A DNA stretch of 64,000 nt from Protopterus annectens. Lineage: Eukaryota > Chordata > Ceratodontiformes > Protopteridae. Under the pieces are notes generated by a model, which did not search any database, was not told where the DNA came from, and worked only from the letters and a program-made list of their open reading frames with translations. This document shows, piece by piece, positions 8,770-19,224 of the stretch (the first letter of the stretch is position 1; every line of letters begins with the position of its first letter). The stretch covers positions 479,334,844-479,398,843 of the forward strand of contig NC_056738.1 of NCBI RefSeq assembly GCF_019279795.1, given 5' to 3'. Position numbers and translations under genes: made by a program.

Positions 8770-11560
8770 ATGCTGCTCAATGCCAGAAGTCTAAATCTCA
8801 AAATGCATGCACTCGAGGCCCTTCTCAGTATGGAGAACATTGATGTCTGTGCTGTAACTGAAACCTGGTTCAAGGATCCTGAGAGCACCCCAGCACTATT
8901 AGGTTTTACCTCATATCATGCGTTCTGGCCCCAAAACCCGGACCACACCACAAAAGGAGGGGGTGTATCCATATTCATAAAGGATACCCACACCTCCAGG
9001 TTGGTGGCAATGCACGAAGCTCGAAACCATCCAGGTGCAACTAACCATAGGCAAAACTGCTCTACAAATTGTAGCATGCTACAGGCCACCCTCTCAAACT
9101 CAGGAACCCCACACAGCCTTCCTGAAGACACTGGAGGGTATAAATGTATCTCCAAACACCATCATATTGGGTGACTTCAACTACCCGAATATAGACTGGG
9201 AACATTACTCAAGCCCTAACTTTCTAGCCCAACGGTTCCTGGAGTTCATAAATTCAAATGCCATGGAACAGCTAGTCACTGTTCCCACAAGAGGAGAAAA
9301 TATACTAGATCTCATTATCACAAACATGGGGACAAAATGCTCCACACCAGAAGTATATCCCTCATTGGTGAGATCTGATCATAAACTAATCTCACTGGAA
9401 ATCCACACCCGCCCCCACCCCAAACAAAAAAGACCACAGTGAAGAACTTCTCTAAAGCAAACTTCACACTACTCAAGACTGGTGTGGTATCCTTCAAGGC
9501 CCCTGAGACAGTGGAAACCACAACCCAAGCTGCGGAAGCCCTTACAAATGCCTTCTATGAACACCTCCAGGACTGCATGGATCAGGCAATCCCAAATAAA
9601 ACCAAGACTCTTTCCACAAAGGGCAAACATCCAGTCTGGTGGACCCCAGCCATTAACAAACTTTACAATAAGAGGAGAAAGCTATTACATGATAGAACAA
9701 AATCCATAAAAGGGAAGTCACCCCTGATCATTATTAGTAAAAAATACGAGCACTCATAAAATCAACTAAGGCCAATTTTGAGAGAAAAATTGCCATGGAT
9801 TCAAAGGACAATCATAAGGCCTTTTTCAGCTATGTTAGGAACCTGGGTGGAAACTCCCAGATATGCTCAGAATTAGTCCAAAATGATACAAAAATCACTG
9901 AACCCACAGACATTGCCAACATACTGGCAGACAGGTTCAGTGCAAACTTCACCCCTCTCTCCCCCCCTAAAGGAGAGATAACTATCCCAGCGGAGTGTAG
10001 CCTCCCAGACATCTCAAATGCGCAGGTGAAAGCTGCTCTCTCTAAAGCTAAAAACACAGCATCAATGGGACCGGATGGCATCCCCGGCTGTGTGCTACAT
10101 GAGCTAAATGAGGAATTAAACCCGCACATAAGGCAGCTGTTTAATCTCAGCCTTACAACAGGATATGTGCCCAAGGAGTGGCGTACAGCAACTGTGGTCC
10201 CACTCCACAAAGGCGGTGCCTCTACGGACCCTGGTAATTACCGCCCCATAAGCTTAACAAGTCTAGTCTGCAAAGCTATGGAGAGGATCATAATGGAGCT
10301 CATAAACAAAGATATAGGGGACTTGCAGACATTGGACCCGACCCAGTTTGGCTTCGTCAAGAGAAGATCATGCCTTTTGAACTTGGTCGACTTCTTCGAA
10401 ACAGTCACCAAGGCCATTGATGAGGGAAAGGCAGTCCATACAGCCTACCTTGACCTTGCAAAGGCTTTCGACACAATACCCCACTCGGGTATTGTAGAAA
10501 AACTTACCAGCTTAAATGTAAACCCATATGTCAAAAGATGGGTTGCAAACTGGCTTAAGGACAGAACCCACAGGGTTAGAGTTGCTGGCGCTATGTCAGA
10601 CTCCAAGCCGGTCACAAGTGGTGTCCCACAGGGCTCGGTCCTTGGCCCCTATTGTTCAGCATCTACTTCTCAGAAGTACAGGCCAACATGGGAGGACTTT
10701 GGCTGACAAAGTTTGCAGATGACTGCAAACTGGGCCATAGTGGAAAGTGCATCGGACACGGATATCCTTCAGAAGGGACTCACGGAAACAGATAGCTGGT
10801 GCCAGAGCCATGGCCTGATGTTAAACACCAAAAATGTATAGTCATACCCTTCGGGAAAAACAAGGTAACCCCAAGCTACCATATAGGTGGCAATCCACTA
10901 AGCACAGAAGAGGTTATCAGGGACCTGGGGACCCAGGTTGACAGTGGCCTTTCTTTTGACACTCACGTTGCTAAAGTGGTTAGAAAGACCTTCTACATTG
11001 CCCACCTGATCATGAAGGGATTCACATCCAGATCTAGTGAGGTCATTGTTCCCCTGTACTCTTCACTTATCAGACCAATGATCGAGTACAATGCCCCATT
11101 CGGGATGTATCTCGCCCGACATCTGCAGCAATTGGAGAGACCCCAAAAGTTTCTCACCAAAACGATAAAGGGACTCCAAAATCTGTCATATGCTGCCAGA
11201 TTGAAGAAACTCCAGCTCTAGTCAGTCGCATACCGTCTGCTCAGAGGTGACATGTGCCTGACATACAAGGCCATGTCCAACCCAGAATTAATGGACATGC
11301 TCCACCTCAAAAAATCCAAATCCACCAAAACCACTAGAGCAAGTGACTTAAACCTTAGCACGGATATAAATAGGACGTGCTGGAGGGATAGATTTATCAC
11401 TCAGAGACTCCCTATGCTGTGGAATAGAGTCCCGGTCCATGTGAGGCAGAGCACCTCGCTGGCTCTGTTCAAGAGAAATCTTGACCTGTGGATGGGAGAT
11501 CGTAGGTATACCCCGGGAATCATCTCTGTGTCACTGCTGGACAGAGGCACAACAAACTAA
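8770..11560 (+). pseudogene. CR1 ORF2: AP endonuclease and reverse transcriptase
   Basis: The ORF2 frame is open upstream of the first ATG (8770), overlapping the ORF1 end. Endonuclease landmarks are LLNARSL (8773), VTETWF (Glu, about 8853), ACYRPPSQT (9075), LGDFNYP with DW (about 9168-9200) and SDHKLI (His, about 9375). After a linker (9440-9790) comes the RT: GPDGIPGCV (10070), NYRPISLTS (10238), YLDLAKAFDTIPHSG (10447), GVPQGSVLGP (10620) and KFADDCKLG (10710), where FADD is the catalytic box. The thumb and C-terminal domain end with the stop after DRGTTN. Breaks: frameshifts near 9020, 9437, 9742, 10650, 10735 and 10825, and a TAG at 11219. The full span, about 930 residues, is the normal CR1 ORF2 length. 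Confidence 0.9.
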
Positions 11561-11676
11561 TGGGTACAGTATTTTTTTATATAAGGGGTGGCGTAAGCCA
11601 CAAAAATTCGGGCTAGGCTTATAAATGCCTTGGGGCAGATAGCCTAGTATAAACCTATGAACCTATGAACCTATGT
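11561..11676 (+). other. CR1 3' UTR: conserved hairpin and octamer tail
   Basis: After the ORF2 stop, GGCTAGGCTT near 11611 pairs with AGATAGCCTAGT near 11637, forming a stem with CTAGGCT/AGCCTAG arms. Three AACCTATG units follow. The same hairpin and tail occur at the ends of the CR1 copies at 42507 and 50795 and on a SINE at 50971. The 3' stem-loop and repeat tail are the parts CR1-type reverse transcriptases are known to recognise. Confidence 0.8.
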
Positions 11677-12108
11677 AGTCACCCTGTGCATCAGCAACAT
11701 GTTAACCTGTACCTGCACTGATGTTACAGATTGCAGGAGGTGGCACAGTTTCATCATATGCACAGGGTGTGAACTTGGTATGCCTGAGTCTGCCACTGAT
11801 ACCAGCAATTGACATGTATGTGTATGTGTGTTGGTGAGGGACAGCAGTACAAGGTGGGGCAATGTTGATGCAGTGTGTGCATGTATGCGGTAGCCCTAGG
11901 TGTTGTCAATTTGCATGTGTGTATGGATGCACACAGTTCCACCTCATGGCTGCCATATACCGGTGTTTGTGGACAGCCACAGACTGTACCTGCCAGGTCA
12001 TACAGATCAGTGTCTCTGGCCATGGACATGGTACCTGTGCCTTGCAGGGGTGCTACGGACCGTATCCAGTACCAATCCAGACTGGGTACTGTCATCAGAA
12101 GCAGGTGT

Positions 12109-13866
12109 TCATTGAATGGACACAGATCCCTGTCGGGCCTGTCCAGAGCCATGTGCACATGGTCTCCTGGGGCAGTCTGATGACAGCACAGACCCAGCAT
12201 TGCTGGGGCTGCTGCTGGCACTATGGGGGCAGCCGCGGCCCTGTTGTCGTCCGCAACGACTGCCAGCTGCTGCTGTTGCTGGCATACGCCCACGTCGATG
12301 CCTCAACCGTCCACCATTGCCCTGGCTCATGGACATGTAGTTGTGGAACTGATCTAGTATGTCCCCACAACGTCTGTCTATGACATCTGTGAAATTACGG
12401 ATGGCAGCCGCAATGTCACGCATACTGTCACTCATGGCTGTGCGACATGCTGTCAGCTCCCTCAGACCCTGTCTGGTGTATCGTTCCATACGTGACTGTG
12501 CCTGCATGACAGCCTGAAACATAGCTGAGGTTGTAAGACCTCTGTGGGCACGTCTGACAGGGGCAGTACACCCACGGATGCTCCCACGAGAACCCCTGGA
12601 CATCTGACTGTGTGGTACCATCTCAGGGCCATGTCCATGGCTGCTGTGTGGGGAAGCATGTACCACAGATACTACATTACCCTGGTCAATGCCCACTGTA
12701 TCCTGTCCATCACCTAGGGACATTGGTGACAAAGGATGTATTGGCAGGATGACTGTGCGCATTGATGGGGTTGACAGCTGTGTACTGTCAATTGGCTGAC
12801 CAATGACGGACCCTGGCACACCTTCCTGTGCCATTACACAGATATCATCATTATCACTACCTGTGGCACCTGATTCAGGTTCCCTGCTGCATGACACCAG
12901 AGCAGCACCAGAACCTGTGGGAGGGAAACAGGAAACACAGTTTACAATGTCTACACAATGTTACCAGTGATGCACACATGCACACATGCACACGCACACA
13001 GGTGCACACATGCACACAGATGCACACATGCACACAGATGCACACTTGCACACTACTCAGTATGCAAGATATCAACACATAGACACAGACACACCTGCAT
13101 GCATACACAGAGCACTACTGATTGAGCCTAATATTACTATTACTATCAAGACTATTAAAGGTATTGTTAACACACACTCACCAGCATGGATAGGCTGCAT
13201 TGCTGTTACACCGGAGGGACCTGCAGAAGTGAGGAAATTAATGTCAGTGGGCACAACTGTGCCATTGTTACTGAGTATGATACAGGTCAGTAGTACAACA
13301 GTTGCCTTTCACAGGTCAGCTGCTGATATTGAGAATATCACACTTGCACATTAAATACTATGATGACAGCTACAAACCAAGGACACACCTCACGCATGCA
13401 TTAGCTACCAGTGTACACAACAGTCAACTATACATATGGCATATTACCTGCATGCTCGTAGTCATGGTGCTGTGTGGCTCCAGCCTCCATCATAATGCAA
13501 GTCTGCTGCTGTTGTTGTTGTTGGTGGGCTGGAGCCACAACACTTAGGAGTAGTCCCTCCAGTCTGGTGAGTCGGGGATGTGTAGACACCCCACCACCTG
13601 TGGCAACCTGTTGCCTGTGGATATCTGATGCACGCTGATGGACATTTCTGATTAAATCACTGCAGTGATGTCGTACCTGCTCATATGTCCTATTATGCGT
13701 GCCTATGTCATTTACCCGACGGACCAGGTCTTGCCACAGTGCAGCCCTCTCCAGCTGATTCTGGTTGGTGCGGGAAAAGAGTATTGCAAAATCTTGCACC
13801 ACGCTCTGGTGTATTTCCTCATCCTCGGCTGCAGAGTATGCCGGATTGCGCTGGTGAACAATGGTC
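12109..13866 (-). CDS. Harbinger Myb/SANT-like protein gene, three exons
   Basis: The spliced minus-strand exons are 13866-13448, 13220-13182 (39 bp) and 12914-12109. Each boundary shows good consensus: acceptors TTTTTAAG, ACTTCTGCAG and CTCCCACAG; donors CAG/GTAATA and CTG/GTGAGT. All three junctions keep phase 1, giving about 420 open residues. The first exon has a Myb/SANT trihelix-like domain (NPAYSAAEDEEI, then LWQDLVRRVNDIG and YEQVRHHCSDLI), followed by a Gln run. The last exon is Ser/Gly-rich, with a helical MFQAVMQAQSRMERYTRQGL stretch and a basic tail. Such proteins bind Harbinger ends and bring the transposase to the nucleus. The first exon starts at a splice acceptor without an ATG, so an upstream exon is missing or unseen. 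The CR1 piece at 14165 may have displaced it. No matching transposase is nearby. Confidence 0.75.
12968..13045. repeat. Microsatellite, CACACATGCA-like
   Basis: Imperfect tandem CACACATG/CACACAGATG units lie in the second intron of the Myb-like gene. Confidence 0.85.
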
Positions 13867-14164
13867 CTTAAAAAGAAAATAAAATGATATCAGCAAAATA
13901 TGTCAACAGAATTTGGCACACATACTACACATGCTACTCGACTGTTGTGATGCATCATATCTCCCATATATAGCATCTGTCTGTCTATTGGTGGATACAC
14001 ATGTAAATGGCCAGGTATCAGTGCTCAGCCAACAAATGTGCAACAGTACCTGGCACACTCCATATGACATACTACCAAACCCCAGCAGTCATCACACTGA
14101 TTCAGGTCCAAAGTACCTCCTCACTCTGGGGGGTTATATCGAGGTACTGTATGGGGAACATCAT

Positions 14165-15034
14165 CAACTACTGTGATCTGACCACAAACTAATTGCCCTG
14201 GATATACATATCCCACCTCCACCACCAGCGCAAATGACTACAGTGAATAACATTCCAAATGCAAACTTTACACTTCTTAAGACTGAGATGGTATCCTTTA
14301 AGCCCACTGGGCCAGTGGAAGCCACAACCCACAATGCTGACTCCTTCACAAATTATTTCTACGGACATCTCCGAGAATGCATGGATCATGCAATCCCATA
14401 TAAGACCAAGACACTCTCCACAAAGGGAAAGCATCCTGTCTGGCGGACCCCAGCCATAAACAGATTGTATAACAAAAGATGGAAGCTACTGCAAGACAGA
14501 GCATAATTCCATAAAAGGAAGGCATGTCTGATCAGCACTAGTAAAGAGCTACATTCTCTCATACAAACATCCATGGGTAACTTTGAGAGGGAGATCACCA
14601 GGGACACTACAGATAACCACAAGGCCTTCTTCAGTTATGTTAGAAACCTGGTCAGAAACCCTCCAATATGCTCATAGTTAGTACACAACAACAAATAATT
14701 CACTGAACCCACAGATATTGGCAGCATTGTGGCAGACAGGTTCAGTGCAATTTTCCCCCCTCCCTCTCCCCCAAACAAAGACATACTTATCCCAGCTGAA
14801 TGTAACCTCCCTGTCATCAAAGATGTCCAGGTGAGAGCCGCCCTCAGAAAAGCAAAAAACACAGCATCAATGGGACCTGATGGTATCCCCGGTTGCATGC
14901 TAAATGAACTCCAAGAGGAGCTAAACCCGCATATAGAAGTGCTATGTAACACTAGCCTGACTACAGGATATGTACCTGTACACTGGCGTACAGCAGCAGT
15001 GGTTCCACTCCACAAAGGAGGCACCTCTACATAC
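14165..15034 (+). mobile_element. CR1 LINE fragment, end of endonuclease to start of RT
   Basis: Starting with CTGACCACAAACTAAT (the SDHKLI site), the plus strand follows CR1 ORF2: NANFTLLKTEMVSFKP (14256), KTKTLSTKGKHPVW (14403), RFSAIFPPPSP (14737) and NTASMGPDGIPGCML (14858), then WRTAAVVPLHKGGTST. It stops abruptly at an AATAC microsatellite. Several frameshifts and stops are present. It lies directly upstream of the first visible exon of the Myb-like gene, in opposite orientation to it. Confidence 0.85.
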
Positions 15035-15079
15035 CAATACAATACAATACAATACAATACAATACAATACAATACAATA
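15035..15079. repeat. AATAC microsatellite
   Basis: About nine clean AATAC units sit exactly at the right break of the CR1 fragment. Confidence 0.95.
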
Positions 15080-15933
15080 TGCTATTGCCCCTGGGACTAC
15101 AGCAGCATACTGTTCTGCTACCCTGACCCTTGTGACACATGTGATGTGATGGTACCTGCTCCTGTCAAACAGTTACACAGGGTGACTCATATGGCATATT
15201 ACCTATCTGACTAACATTCAGCAGGGGTATGTGTGACATGTACTCATGGGGAGTCTTGCTTCTTAACGCTGTGTGGGTTATTGCAGGGTATGTCTTATCT
15301 GTGGGTAGGAACCTGTACCTCCGCCATGTGCTCTCTACTGCGGTGTCAAGGACGACACACAGCGGTCATTTAGGTTGTGGATGGTGTGAGGTGTTACTAT
15401 GGTTGTTGGACAGCTGTCATGGGTGTGACTTAAGTATGTAAATCCAGGAGTGGTAACCTCTATGTGCGTAGTATGTGTGCACTCTGTGGTGTTGTCAGTC
15501 ACTGTGCATTGTTAATGTGTTTGAGTGCATTGTCACAGTGTCGTACATGTCACTGTGTCCTTCTCCATATCTGTAGCTGTCATGTGAGGTACATACCGTG
15601 GCAGGCATTGTCTGGTGTGGAGGGGGTACACTGACCTACATGTCCATAGCTGACACACCATGTCTGCTGACACATACCATGTACAGGTATTCCAGGAATA
15701 GTGTGTCACTGTGACTATCATTGGGGGGCCTATTGTACACGTTTATGACCCTGTTCACCCCTGACACATGCAGTGGTGGGCAGCCAATCTCATATCTGGT
15801 GGTTACCGGTGTAGGTGATTTGAAATGGGGTATGGTACTCCAGTTTCGACACTGGTGTTCACTCCATGCCTTTGTCACCAGGCACCTGTTGCAATACATC
15901 TGTAAACATGTGCCTCACTCAGAATCTCTCTCT

Positions 15934-15945
<12 letters not shown>
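15080..15945. other. Unassigned transposon-like stretch
   Basis: No gene or repeat boundary could be fixed. A minus-strand open stretch at 15636-15899 contains [15 protein letters not shown], faintly like the YRPP motif of LINE endonucleases, but this is too weak to classify. Confidence 0.3.
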
Positions 15946-15966
<21 letters not shown>

Positions 15967-15981
15967 GTGTATGTATATATG

Positions 15982-16051
<70 letters not shown>

Positions 16052-16334
16052 TGTATACATATATACATATATATATATCGATGTACATATATTGCTATAG
16101 ATATGGAGAGGGGGGGAGTGTGACAGAGAGGGGGTGAGAGTGACAGAGGGAGTGGGACAGAGGGAGTGTGAGATAGTCATATACAGTCATATCTGTAGAT
16201 AGATCTGTCTGTCTATGTATATATATCTACATATATATCTGTATGTGTGTATTACATATATATATTTGCACATATTCTATCTACATCTGTCTATGTATTC
16301 CTACATCCCTCTCTACCTATGTATACATATATGC

Positions 16335-16382
<48 letters not shown>

Positions 16383-16400
16383 CATACATATATTGATATA
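15946..16400. repeat. Microsatellite cluster, (TA)n, (TCTA)n and GAGAGT-like runs
   Basis: Long TA/GTATA runs occupy 15946-16080 and 16339-16380, with purine-rich GAGAGGG(A/T)GTG repeats at about 16104-16175 between them. Apparent open frames here (runs of Tyr/Ile) are artefacts of the repeats. Confidence 0.9.
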
Positions 16401-16820
16401 CATACGTATCCATATGATAGGTATATCAACATGTTTGTTTACAAAACTGTATACACACACTAACATACTGCTAAACATACATAACTGTGAAACCTACATT
16501 GTACATTGCACTACAACCTACATTCAACCTACATTGATATGTGCACATAGATGTCCTCACATACATATGTATGTACAGCCTTCACTGATAGTTGCTGTAT
16601 GTCCCCTGCCCTATGCACATCTTCATATACATATACATATAGATACAGACCAATGACACATATGGAGGGTTCACAGTATGTAGACTTTTAAAGTATTACT
16701 TTACATTACCTGTGTTTGTCACAGCTGCTTGTGTTGCCTTTTGGATCGGTGTCCTGCTGCTGCTGCTCCAGTTGAAAGATGACAGCTTTCTAGTATGTTT
16801 TGTTAATAAGTGTTTTTGTT

Positions 16821-16822
16821 TG

Positions 16823-16854
<32 letters not shown>

Positions 16855-16865
16855 TCTCTCTCTCG
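16821..16865. repeat. (TC)n microsatellite
   Basis: About twenty TC dinucleotides with one interruption. Confidence 0.9.
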
Positions 16866-17848
16866 CCCTACCTCCAGAGGGTGCAATGAAAGTATTGCAT
16901 GTGTGGACTGGCAGTACAGCATGCTTTTGTAGGTATCTGCATATGTCCATGTGATGGCCTCTGCACCAATTGTTAGCCAGCATTTGCTAATTGCATGCAG
17001 CCAGTTGTGTACTGATTGCAGTTCTCACTGTGATTTCAGGACAGTGCTATAAAAAGGTATGTGAGATAGGCGTAGCCCTTTTCGATTTTAAAGGCAGGGA
17101 CCATGCTGGTATGCTGTAGACACTGTTCCGTGAGTGTAAAGGTTAGTTTCTCTCTCATATTTCCAGCTGTGTTGTAGATTAACATTTCTCCATTCATTTC
17201 TCCAGTTTCCTGTACTAAGTGTGTATGTACACTGACACCTAAGACTACTACTACTGTTAATGTGGGTGTGTGTGCTTTCCTGTGGGACATGTGGTGTAAC
17301 TGGTATACAGCAGAGGCTCTTGCACTTTGTTGCTATGGCTTCATTATTTGCCATTTACATTCAATACTTGTATGCCTGCTAGGTGTCTTGACTGTAGTGT
17401 GTTGCTGTGCCTTTCCTATCTTCCATGTACATTCACACCTTGGAATGCTTGCTATATCTGATAGGGTGTTACTGCATGCAGTGTGGTCTGGCCATGGTGT
17501 GGGCCTTGACATCTATTAGGGTATTTGAGTATGCTGCTGAGCAGGCCCCAGAGACTCTCAGGTGCATCTTTTATCTGCCTCATGGAATGGTACATATCAG
17601 TGGGGTACACCCATTAAATTGTCTGGTATTCTGCAGTTGTGACTATGGGTTAGCATGAGCATATGTATTACTACACTATTTCTGCCGTGCAAGTGGTGCA
17701 TACTTTCAGTACTTCATAGTCACCATTGCATGTGTTGTAACACCTTTCTGCCTACTGTTTGTCATTTCACAGGGAGTCTGTGGGGCATCCCTATAACTCA
17801 GTCACTGTTGCTATGTCTAGGCTCTTAACTATTCAAATATGGCAGTGT
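16866..17848. other. No supported feature
   Basis: I see no gene, repeat boundary or structured element in this stretch. Several short open frames lack splice logic or recognisable motifs. Confidence 0.5.
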
Positions 17849-18153
17849 CATACCTCTCAAGTGTACAGATATTTGCAGGATGTCCACATTTTTGCCTCAT
17901 ATTTTGGTCCATATCTCATAAAACAGCTTTTTCTGGCAAATCACTCAGGGCTCAAGTCAGACTATAGTGACGAACATTTCAGTTTCAGACTCCGTACCCT
18001 TCCAAAAATCCAAAATAATGTAAAACCTGTTACTCTCTTAACTGTCTAAGTTTGTCGGAGCAATATTTGAAATGTGTCCCTGTTTTGGGGCCTTTGCTCC
18101 ACATTTTTTATTACTTAGTCCAGATGTCTTGCTGTAAGAGGTTGTGGGGTATG
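17849..18153. mobile_element. MITE, CATACCTCTCAAC family, old copy
   Basis: Begins with CATACCTCTCAAG and ends near AGAGGTTGTGGGGTATG, matching the terminal inverted repeats of the better copy at 29952-30253. The interior shares blocks with the copy at 24283-24895 (TTTTCTGGCAAATCACT; GAGCAATATTTGAAA; TAGTCCAGATGTCTTGC). Length is about 305 bp. It encodes nothing. Confidence 0.65.
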
Positions 18154-18394
18154 GGCAGTGATTATCCTGCTATGAGTATGTGTGTGGTTTGCAAAGTGCT
18201 ACAGTGACATTATTACCTACTAGCTACCAACTAGCATGGCTGTTTCTGTTCACACACTACTATTAGAGAAATCCACTACATTTGACAGTAAATATACATG
18301 ACACGCTTTGTGTACTACACATCCTATATTCCCTTTACATTCATTCCTACTATTGCATGATATATTTATTGTAGCACAATGTTTGTATATAGCA

Positions 18395-18465
18395 GTCATG
18401 GCTTAGTAGTAAGTCATGCAGACTACTGTTTCCAAAGTCCTGGGTTCGGGACTGACAGTGGGATT
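18395..18465 (+). repeat. tRNA-derived SINE head (degenerate)
   Basis: GTCATGGCTTAGTAGT resembles a pol III A box and CCTGGGTTCGGGACT a B box, about 50 bp apart. It shares its start and B-box region with 21424-21492. The acceptor stem does not pair, so it is a SINE head and not a tRNA gene. Confidence 0.45.
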
Positions 18466-18515
18466 TTATTTTGCTTTTGAGCAGACTACAGGCCTTGTCA
18501 TTCAGCGTGACTAAG

Positions 18516-18632
18516 GCACTTTTAAGCAGTTGTAAGTGGGTTAGCACTGGTTTGTGCGGAGCTCACGCATGCGCACTGGCATTTAGCTCCACGCACACAT
18601 GTGCATACCTGCTTACAACTGCTTAAAAGTGC
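18516..18632. repeat. Perfect 21-bp inverted repeat
   Basis: GCACTTTTAAGCAGTTGTAAG at 18516-18536 is the exact reverse complement of 18612-18632, with a 75-bp, CG-containing loop. It may mark the left subterminal region of the Harbinger-derived block, but no matching GGGCAGGATTCAC end is visible here. Confidence 0.85.
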
Positions 18633-19224
18633 TTACTCTTGCGCACAACCGCGCTCATTTCTTTGAAAGAAATGAAAATGGAGAGACAGGAAAGTGGTGA
18701 AAAAGGGGTCACAAAGAGGTTAGGACAGTAGGGAAACAAGCTCGGGTTTTGCAGGAGGGATGTAGGTAAGGCCCATAGCTGCCCATTTCTTCATCAGCAA
18801 CAGCTGTGCATATGTTTGTAATTTGGTGTGACATTTGAAACCTTCCACCCCTGAGAGAGGTGTAAGGACAACAATAATACTTGTTGTACAGCCAATTGTA
18901 ATTGACAGTTTCCATGTCCAGCAGACATGTGTGCAAAATGGGCAGCTATGTATGAGGCATAATTTTTTTGTGGGTACAGAGTGCCCTTTTTTTTTTTTCA
19001 GGTGAGAGTGGTATGTCAGGTACAGGAAGTCGGTATAGCTGGGGAGGTAGGTTGGGTAGGTTAACAGACAAGACAAACAAGACGCATACAGGGGCAGTGT
19101 ATGACACATGTGGGGGGGTTACACAATTGACGGGGACGGATGTTTGGATATCTCGAGCCCATGAGCCAACAGATGGCAACAGTGGAACTGAGAACCCCAC
19201 CCATGGGCAGTTGCCACTGTGCTT

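Larger units (their letters stand above)
4811..11676 (+). mobile_element. Near full-length CR1-clade LINE with tandem 5' promoter-like monomers
   Basis: This 6.9-kb non-LTR retrotransposon holds, in order: a tandem monomer array (4811-6126), a 5' UTR with a second repeat tier (6127-7767), ORF1 (7768-8740), ORF2 (8770-11560), and a short 3' UTR with a hairpin and an octamer-type tail (AACCTATG repeats, 11653-11676). Assignment to the CR1 clade rests on the SGNH/esterase domain in ORF1, the AP-type endonuclease followed by RT in ORF2, and the short microsatellite-like 3' tail instead of poly(A). ORF1 has one frameshift. ORF2 has about six frameshifts and one stop, so this copy is dead but young enough for every domain to be readable. 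It sits inside older Harbinger/CR1 patchwork. The lineage cannot be named from sequence alone. Confidence 0.9.

Noticed and set aside
12968-13045. CRISPR-like regular repeats
   Set aside because: It is a simple microsatellite in eukaryotic DNA; no spacers.
15866-16137. Long Tyr/Ile-rich open frames on both strands
   Set aside because: They are translations of TA/GTATA microsatellites and have no gene-like composition.
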